Source: Paracoccaceae bacterium
GTDB lineage: Bacteria; Pseudomonadota; Alphaproteobacteria; Rhodobacterales; Rhodobacteraceae
NCBI GenBank assembly: GCA_007129775.1
Contig: SKUV01000139.1
Location: 1 to 11,612 of the forward strand
Direction of reading: 5' to 3'
DNA length: 11,612 bases
In this document: positions 7,109 to 11,612 of the stretch, piece by piece
Layout: each line of letters begins with the position of its first letter
Numbering within the stretch: position 1 is the first letter of the stretch
Translations under genes and position numbers: made by a program
Notes under the pieces: generated by a model
Databases searched by the model: none
Told to the model about the DNA's origin: nothing
The model's input: the letters and a program-made list of their open reading frames with translations, nothing else

Positions 7109-7876
7109 TCAGACAAATTGCTCGCGGATCAGCCGCTCTTCCAGCCCATGGCCGGGATCGAACAGGATACGGTGCGCGACCCGCGGCTCCGAACGCACCT
7201 CGACCCAGGCCACATCGCGCACCGAGCGGCCATCGGCATCGGCCATCACAGGACGTTTGGCGGGGTTGAGCACGTCGAAGCGCACCACCGCCGTCTTTGG
7301 CAGCAGCGCGCCGCGCCAGCGCCGCGGGCGGAAAGCGGCCATCGCCGTCAGCGCCAGCACGTCGGACCCGATCGGCAGGATCGGGCCATGGGCAGAGTAG
7401 TTGTAGGCGGTGGATCCCGCCGGTGTGCAGACCAGCGCCCCGTCGCAGACCAGTTCGTCCAGCCGCTCGCGCCCGTCCACGCTGATGCGCAGCCGCGCGG
7501 CCTGCGGACCCGCGCGCAGCAGCGACACCTCGTTGATCGCCAGTGCGGTTTCGGGGCGGCCCTGCACCGTCTCGGCGCGCATGCGCAGCGGGTTGATCAC
7601 CTCTTCCTGTGCGGCGGCCAGCCGCTCGGGCAGGCCCTCGAGGGCATAGGCGTTCATCAGAAAGCCCACGGTGCCGCGGTTCATGCCATAGACCGGCGCG
7701 TCGAGCGCCTGGGTCGCGTGCAGAGTCTGCAACATGAAGCCGTCACCGCCGAGGGCGACGATATGGCTGGCCTTGTCGGCCGCGACACTGCCGTAGCGCG
7801 CGCTGAGCGCGGCCAGCGATTCCTGCGCCTCGGCGGTTGGGCTGGCCACGAAGGCGATGGCGGGCGTGTCGGGCAT
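7109..7876 (-). CDS. nadK: NAD kinase
   Basis: Phosphorylates NAD to NADP using ATP in the cytoplasm, supplying the NADP(H) pool. The 255-residue length is normal for the alphaproteobacterial form. Motifs: GGDG at 43-46 with the catalytic Asp45 (IVALGGDGFML), Asn115-Glu116 in AINEVSLLR, and the diagnostic TPAGSTAYNYSAHGPIL at 151-167. The C-terminal part around MADADGRSV also fits the family. The start at 7876 is chosen because AGGAAA lies about 6 bases upstream on this strand and the protein begins as usual (MPDTPAIAFVASPT). The frame remains open much further upstream, antisense to glyA, but that part is not protein-like. The gene converges with the response regulator across a shared terminator and diverges from glyA over a 201-base spacer. 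Confidence 0.95.
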   Translation of the reverse strand: MPDTPAIAFVASPTAEAQESLAALSARYGSVAADKASHIVALGGDGFMLQTLHATQALDAPVYGMNRGTVGFLMNAYALEGLPERLAAAQEEVINPLRMRAETVQGRPETALAINEVSLLRAGPQAARLRISVDGRERLDELVCDGALVCTPAGSTAYNYSAHGPILPIGSDVLALTAMAAFRPRRWRGALLPKTAVVRFDVLNPAKRPVMADADGRSVRDVAWVEVRSEPRVAHRILFDPGHGLEERLIREQFV

Positions 7877-7936
7877 GGCGCGCTTTCCTGATGCCCTGCC
7901 GTTGTCGCGCGGGACGGGCGCGAACTCAAGCCCTTG

Positions 7937-7963
7937 CCGGGAGGTCTCCGGGAGGTCTCCGGG
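7937..7963. repeat. Tandem 11-mer direct repeat, about 2.5 copies
   Basis: CCGGGAGGTCT occurs at 7937-7947 and again directly at 7948-7958, followed by CCGGG (7959-7963). It lies in the nadK-glyA divergent spacer, 61 bases before the nadK start and upstream of the likely glyA promoter. It could be a duplicated regulator site or a small replication slip. Confidence 0.9.
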
Positions 7964-8007
7964 CGGGGCGGGGCTGCGCGCTTTCGACTCTCGCACAGCC
8001 GGCGGGA

Positions 8008-8036
8008 TTGAGCTATATCGCGCCTCAGCATAATCC
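8008..8036 (+). promoter_or_regulatory. Weak candidate promoter for glyA
   Basis: TTGAGC (8008-8013) is followed by the A/T-rich stretch CATAATCC. With TAATCC (8031-8036) as -10 the spacer is 17 bases; CATAAT (8029-8034) matches the consensus better but leaves only 15. The position, 40 to 70 bases before the gene, is sensible. No glycine riboswitch features were recognised in this leader. Confidence 0.27.
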
Positions 8037-8077
8037 AAGCGACGCCAGCCGATCCGGCCCAGCCGAAAGGACCCCAG

Positions 8078-9373
8078 ATGAACGCCCCACACCGCGACAC
8101 CGGCTTTTTCACCGAATCCGTCGACAGCCGCGATCCGGAGCTTTTCGCCGCGATCGCCGCCGAACTTGGACGCCAGCGCGACGAGATCGAACTGATCGCC
8201 AGCGAGAACATCGTCAGCCGTGCCGTGCTGCAGGCGCAAGGCAGCGTGATGACAAACAAATATGCCGAAGGCTATCCGGGGCGGCGGTATTACGGCGGTT
8301 GCCAGCATGTGGATGTGGCCGAGACCCTCGCGATGGAGCGGGCCTGCGCGTTGTTCGGCTGCGGCTTTGCCAATGTGCAGCCGAATTCGGGCAGCCAGGC
8401 CAATCAGGGCGTGTTCACGGCCCTGCTGAAGCCCGGGGCGACGATCCTCGGCATGAGCCTCGATGCAGGTGGGCACCTGACCCATGGCGCACGGCCGAAC
8501 CAGTCGGGCAAGTGGTTCAACGCGGTGCAATACGGGGTGCGCGAGGATGATCTGCTGCCCGATTACGACCAGATCGAGGCGCTGGCGCTGGAGCACCGCC
8601 CGGAAATGATGATTGCCGGCGGCTCGGCCATCCCGCGTATCCTCGATTTCGCGCGGTTCCGGGCGATCGCCGACAAGGTCGGCGCCTATCTGCTGGTGGA
8701 TATGGCGCATTTCGCCGGGCTTGTGGCCTCGGGCCATTACCCCAGCCCCTTCCCCCATGCCCATGTTGCCACTACCACCACGCACAAGACCCTGCGTGGA
8801 CCGCGCGGCGGCATGATCCTGACCGATGACGAAGCCTTGGCGAAGAAATTCAACTCCGCCATCTTTCCCGGCATTCAGGGTGGCCCGCTGATGCATGTGA
8901 TCGCGGCCAAGGCCGTGGCCTTTGGCGAGGCGCTGCGGCCCGAGTTCAAGCTGTATCAGGAACAGGTGGTGCGCAATGCGCGCGCTCTGGCGGATCAGTT
9001 GATGCAAGGCGGCCTCGGCACCGTTACCGGCGGCACCGACACCCATCTGATGCTGGTCGATCTGCGGCCCAAGGGGGTGAAGGGCAACGCCACCGAAGAC
9101 GCGCTGGGCCGCGCCCATATCACCTGCAACAAGAACGGTATTCCCTTCGACAGCGAAAAGCCGACGATCACCAGCGGTATCCGGCTGGGCACGCCGGCGG
9201 GCACGACGCGCGGCTTCGGCGAGCCCGAGTTCCGCCAGATCGGCGACTGGATCGTGCGGGTGGTCGATGGCCTTGCCGCGAATGGCGCCGAGGGCAATGC
9301 CGAGGTGGAGGCGGAGGTGCGTGCCGAGGTGCTCGATCTTTGTGCGCGCTTTCCGATCTATCCGGCGACCTGA
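8078..9373 (+). CDS. glyA: Serine hydroxymethyltransferase
   Basis: A PLP enzyme that interconverts serine plus tetrahydrofolate with glycine plus 5,10-methylene-THF, the main source of one-carbon units. The 431 residues match the usual length. Visible residues include Tyr62, Glu64 and Tyr72 in the YAEGYPGRRYYGG block, the PLP-ring partner Asp208 and His211 in LVDMAHFAGL, and the Schiff-base Lys237 in TTTTHKTLRGPRGG. The C-terminus (NGIPFDSEKP, TSGIRLGTPAGTTRGF) is also canonical. The start at 8078 is preceded by AAAGGA (8066-8071) at good spacing. The gene is divergent from nadK; 116 bases separate it from gatC, which may have its own promoter. Nothing is damaged or missing. Confidence 0.97.
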   Translation: MNAPHRDTGFFTESVDSRDPELFAAIAAELGRQRDEIELIASENIVSRAVLQAQGSVMTNKYAEGYPGRRYYGGCQHVDVAETLAMERACALFGCGFANVQPNSGSQANQGVFTALLKPGATILGMSLDAGGHLTHGARPNQSGKWFNAVQYGVREDDLLPDYDQIEALALEHRPEMMIAGGSAIPRILDFARFRAIADKVGAYLLVDMAHFAGLVASGHYPSPFPHAHVATTTTHKTLRGPRGGMILTDDEALAKKFNSAIFPGIQGGPLMHVIAAKAVAFGEALRPEFKLYQEQVVRNARALADQLMQGGLGTVTGGTDTHLMLVDLRPKGVKGNATEDALGRAHITCNKNGIPFDSEKPTITSGIRLGTPAGTTRGFGEPEFRQIGDWIVRVVDGLAANGAEGNAEVEAEVRAEVLDLCARFPIYPAT

Positions 9374-9417
9374 GCCGCACCGCGCGCGCTCCGGCACAGG
9401 GGCGGGCCGCCGGCCGC

Positions 9418-9446
9418 TTGCAGCCCGCCCTGAGCAAGGCTACACC
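9418..9446 (+). promoter_or_regulatory. Candidate sigma-70 promoter for gatCA
   Basis: TTGCAG (9418-9423) and TACACC (9441-9446) are separated by 17 bases in the glyA-gatC spacer. The TTG and TA positions that matter most are kept, but each hexamer matches only about half the consensus. It would place the start of transcription roughly 35 bases before gatC. Confidence 0.33.
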
Positions 9447-9489
9447 CTGCCGCGATCGAACGCCCGCCCCTAGCCCATCCGGAGGCCCC

Positions 9490-9780
9490 ATGTCCCGCAT
9501 CGATACCGAGACCGCGCGCCGCGTGGCCAGCCTTTCGCGGATCGCCGTGCCCGACGCGCAACTGCCGGCGCTGGCCGGCGAATTGTCCGATATCCTGACC
9601 TTCATGGAACAACTCAACGAGGTCGATGTGGACGGGGTGGAGCCGATGACATCCGTGACCCCGATGCGGCTGAAGCGCCGGACGGATGAGGTGACCGACG
9701 GCGGGATGCAGGCGCGCGTGCTGTCCAACGCTCCCGATGCGCGCGAGGGCTTTTTTGCCGTGCCCAAGGTGGTGGAGTGA
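9490..9780 (+). CDS. gatC: Asp-tRNA(Asn)/Glu-tRNA(Gln) amidotransferase subunit C
   Basis: GatC is the small subunit that holds GatA and GatB together in the GatCAB amidotransferase, which turns mischarged Glu-tRNA(Gln) and/or Asp-tRNA(Asn) into the correct aminoacyl-tRNA. The 96-residue length is normal. The family pattern is clear: an N-terminal helix TARRVASLSRIAV, the ILTFMEQLNEVDVDGVEP segment, then a C-terminal stretch with APDAREGFFAVPKVVE that wraps round GatA. The start at 9490 has GGAGG at 9481-9485; frames open further upstream are not protein-like. gatA follows with almost no gap, so the two are co-translated. Confidence 0.95.
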   Translation: MSRIDTETARRVASLSRIAVPDAQLPALAGELSDILTFMEQLNEVDVDGVEPMTSVTPMRLKRRTDEVTDGGMQARVLSNAPDAREGFFAVPKVVE

Positions 9781-9782
9781 CC

Positions 9783-11276
9783 ATGGCGCAAGACCTGAAC
9801 TGGCTGTCCATCGCCGACGCGCGCGATGCCCTGCACCGGGGCGAGGTGACCTCGGTGGAGCTGACCGAAGCCTGTCTGGCCGAGATCGAGGGTGCCGGCG
9901 CGCTCAACGCCTTTGTGCACCACACGCCGGAGATCGCGCGCGCAGCCGCAGAGGCGGCCGACGCGCGGCTTCGAGCGGGCGGCGATGTGCCGGCCATGTG
10001 CGGCATCCCGGTGGGCATCAAGGATCTGTTCTGCACGAAGGGCGTGCCCAGTCAGGCGGCCAGCCGCATCCTGAGCGGCTTTCGCCCGGAATACGAAAGC
10101 ACCGTCAGCCAGCAGATGGCCGATGCCGGCGCGGTGATGCTGGGCAAGCTCAACATGGATGAATTCGCCATGGGGTCGAGCAACGAGACCTCGGTCTATG
10201 GCCCGGCGGTCAACCCGTGGCGGCGGCAGGGCAGCGAGACACCGCTTACCCCGGGGGGGTCTTCCGGCGGCTCGGCCGCGGCGGTGGCGGCGGGGCTCTG
10301 CCTTGGCGCCACGGGCACCGATACCGGGGGCTCGATCCGCCAGCCCGCGGCCTTTACCGGCACGGTGGGGATCAAGCCCACCTATGGCCGCTGCTCACGT
10401 TGGGGGATCGTGGCCTTTGCCTCCAGCCTCGATCAGGCCGGGCCGATGGCGCGCAGCGTGCGCGATTGTGCGATCATGCTGGGCGCCATGGCCGGGCATG
10501 ACCCCAAGGACAGCACCTCGGCCGATCTGCCGGTGCCGGATTTCGAGGCGCTGCTGAGCGGCGATATTCGCGGCAAGCGCATCGGCATTCCGCGCGAATA
10601 CCGGATGGAGGGCATGCCTGAGGCGATCGAAAAGCTGTGGTCTGACGGGGCTGACATGCTGCGCGGCGCGGGCGCCGAGATCGTCGATATCTCGTTGCCC
10701 CATACGAAATACGCCTTGCCTGCCTATTACGTCATCGCGCCCGCCGAGGCGTCGTCGAACCTCGCCCGCTATGACGGGGTGCGCTATGGCCACCGGGCGA
10801 AACTGGCCGCGGGTGACGGCATCACCGAGATGTATGAAAAGACCCGTGCCGAAGGCTTCGGGGCCGAGGTGCAGCGGCGCGTGATGATCGGGACCTACGT
10901 GCTCTCGGCCGGGTTCTATGACGCCTATTACAACCGCGCGCGCAAGGTGCGCACGCTGATCAAGCGCGATTTCGAAGAGGCATTCGCCGCCGGCATCGAC
11001 GCGATCCTGACGCCGGCCACGCCCTCGGCGGCCTTCGGGCTGGGCGAGATGACGGATTCGGACCCTGTGGAGATGTATCTCAACGATGTCTTCACCGTGC
11101 CGGCCAACCTTGCCGGCCTGCCGGCCGTCGCGCTGCCGACGGGGCTGGATGCACGCGGGCTGCCGCTGGGGATGCATCTGATCGGGCGCCCGTGGGAAGA
11201 GGGCGATCTGCTCAACGTCGCGGGCGTACTGGAATCCGCCGCGGGTTTTGTTTCAAAACCCGCGAAATGGTGGTAA
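9783..11276 (+). CDS. gatA: Asp-tRNA(Asn)/Glu-tRNA(Gln) amidotransferase subunit A
   Basis: GatA is the glutaminase/amidase subunit of GatCAB; it releases ammonia from glutamine and passes it to GatB for transamidation. The 497-residue protein has the amidase-signature Ser-cisSer-Lys triad: Lys80 in GIPVGIKDLF, Ser160 in GGSSGGSAAA and the nucleophile Ser184 in GTDTGGSIRQPA, with the expected 24-residue spacing between the serines. The C-terminus ends in KPAKWW. I prefer ATG 9783, two bases after the gatC stop, with GGAG (9774-9777) upstream. A GTG at 9777 overlaps the gatC stop and would add two residues. gatB does not follow; a lipoprotein gene does. The last 37 bases contain a perfect 11-base inverted repeat (11240-11264). 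Other amidase-family hydrolases share the triad, but linkage to gatC settles the identity. Confidence 0.95.
   Translation: MAQDLNWLSIADARDALHRGEVTSVELTEACLAEIEGAGALNAFVHHTPEIARAAAEAADARLRAGGDVPAMCGIPVGIKDLFCTKGVPSQAASRILSGFRPEYESTVSQQMADAGAVMLGKLNMDEFAMGSSNETSVYGPAVNPWRRQGSETPLTPGGSSGGSAAAVAAGLCLGATGTDTGGSIRQPAAFTGTVGIKPTYGRCSRWGIVAFASSLDQAGPMARSVRDCAIMLGAMAGHDPKDSTSADLPVPDFEALLSGDIRGKRIGIPREYRMEGMPEAIEKLWSDGADMLRGAGAEIVDISLPHTKYALPAYYVIAPAEASSNLARYDGVRYGHRAKLAAGDGITEMYEKTRAEGFGAEVQRRVMIGTYVLSAGFYDAYYNRARKVRTLIKRDFEEAFAAGIDAILTPATPSAAFGLGEMTDSDPVEMYLNDVFTVPANLAGLPAVALPTGLDARGLPLGMHLIGRPWEEGDLLNVAGVLESAAGFVSKPAKWW
11240..11264. repeat. Perfect 11-bp inverted repeat at the end of gatA
   Basis: CGCGGGTTTTG (11240-11250) and CAAAACCCGCG (11254-11264) are exact reverse complements around TTT. 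The repeat lies inside the last codons of gatA, 10 bases before its stop and 69 bases before the next gene. No T-run follows on the plus strand, so it is not a classical terminator. It could be an RNA hairpin shaping the gatA 3' end or an operator for the following gene. Confidence 0.9.
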
Positions 11277-11333
11277 TCTCTCGTCAAAACCGGGCAGCCC
11301 ACGGGATTGACCCGATAAACGACGAGGCAGACG

Positions 11334-11612
11334 ATGCGGTTTTTTCCAGCGGTTATCGCGCTTTGCGCGGTTGTGGCCTGTAGCCCGCAAGTTCCGGATT
11401 CCGCGGCGGCCGTGGGTTTCGGCGACTACGGGCAATTCATGCGGGAACGCGAACGCGAGCGCCAACAGCAGGCACGGTCCGCGCAATCGGTCGTTCCGGC
11501 TCCGCAGGTCGTGTCGTTGCCGCAACAGCCGCGCGAAGGCGCGCAACGCGTGGCGGCAATGCCGCAGCAGGCCCCGGACAACCGCCAGCAGGGGCCGGCG
11601 GCACCGGCACAG
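11334..11612 (+). CDS. Small Gln/Pro/Arg-rich predicted lipoprotein, 3' end outside window
   Basis: An open frame of 93 codons runs from ATG 11334 to the window edge without a stop. The N-terminus is a lipoprotein signal peptide (Arg2, hydrophobic run) with a lipobox VVAC and the acceptor Cys at residue 16, so the product is probably lipid-anchored in the periplasm. The mature part has a segment of alternating Arg and Glu (about 37-43) and then a Gln/Pro/Ala-rich, probably disordered stretch with repeated PQQ-like triplets. GAGG lies about 7 bases before the ATG, supporting this start. It follows gatA by 57 bases on the same strand and could be in its transcript. I do not recognise a family; the C-terminal domain, if any, is beyond the window. 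Confidence 0.72.
   Translation, partial: MRFFPAVIALCAVVACSPQVPDSAAAVGFGDYGQFMRERERERQQQARSAQSVVPAPQVVSLPQQPREGAQRVAAMPQQAPDNRQQGPAAPAQ

Noticed and set aside
7964..8077. Glycine or tetrahydrofolate riboswitch before glyA
   Set aside because: I could not recognise the conserved core of either class in this short leader; only an imperfect inverted repeat upstream is visible.
7877..9397. Minus-strand open frame extending nadK upstream, antisense to glyA
   Set aside because: GlyA on the plus strand is unmistakable and the antisense translation has no domain character; the ribosome binding site favours the 7876 start.

Overview
The window reads as ordinary chromosome of a high-GC alphaproteobacterium, most likely a Rhodobacteraceae relative (Rhodobacter, Paracoccus or Roseobacter group). 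This rests on the GC-rich third codon positions, the style of the housekeeping proteins (RecN, TadA, PrpE, NadK, GlyA, GatC, GatA) and the gene order. I see no phage genes, insertion sequences, CRISPR array, rRNA or tRNA. No taxonomic search was possible.

Layout. Bases 2-1159 hold the 3' part of recN (double-strand-break repair). A small glycine-rich lipoprotein follows (1247-1606), converging with tadA on the minus strand (1675-2130). Between tadA and the divergent prpE (2362-4257) lies a 231-bp spacer with a perfect hexanucleotide tandem repeat, 13.5 copies of GCCTGT at 2165-2245. Behind prpE is a 241-bp spacer with no gene, in which five potential RNA hairpins follow one another (4269-4428).

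Next is a two-gene signalling cassette. The first gene (4499-5500) encodes a degenerate receiver domain joined to an atypical Hpt domain. The second (5552-6979) is a sigma-54-dependent response regulator with REC, AAA+ and Fis-type HTH domains. No histidine kinase lies nearby. The cassette ends at a strong, symmetric intrinsic terminator (7006-7030), shared with the converging NAD kinase gene (7109-7876, minus strand). Divergent from nadK is glyA (8078-9373), followed by gatC (9490-9780) and gatA (9783-11276) for Asp/Glu-tRNA amidation. The window closes in a second small lipoprotein gene (11334 to the edge), rich in Gln, Pro and Arg.

Most genes do not form one pathway. Clear functional pairs are Hpt protein plus response regulator (a phosphorelay segment that needs a kinase from elsewhere) and gatC plus gatA (subunits of one enzyme, with gatB absent here). 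The items most worth following are the hexanucleotide repeat in the tadA/prpE spacer, the hairpin-dense spacer after prpE, the degenerate REC-Hpt protein with its LuxO-like partner, and an 11-bp perfect palindrome at the very end of gatA. I found no clearly new multi-gene system.
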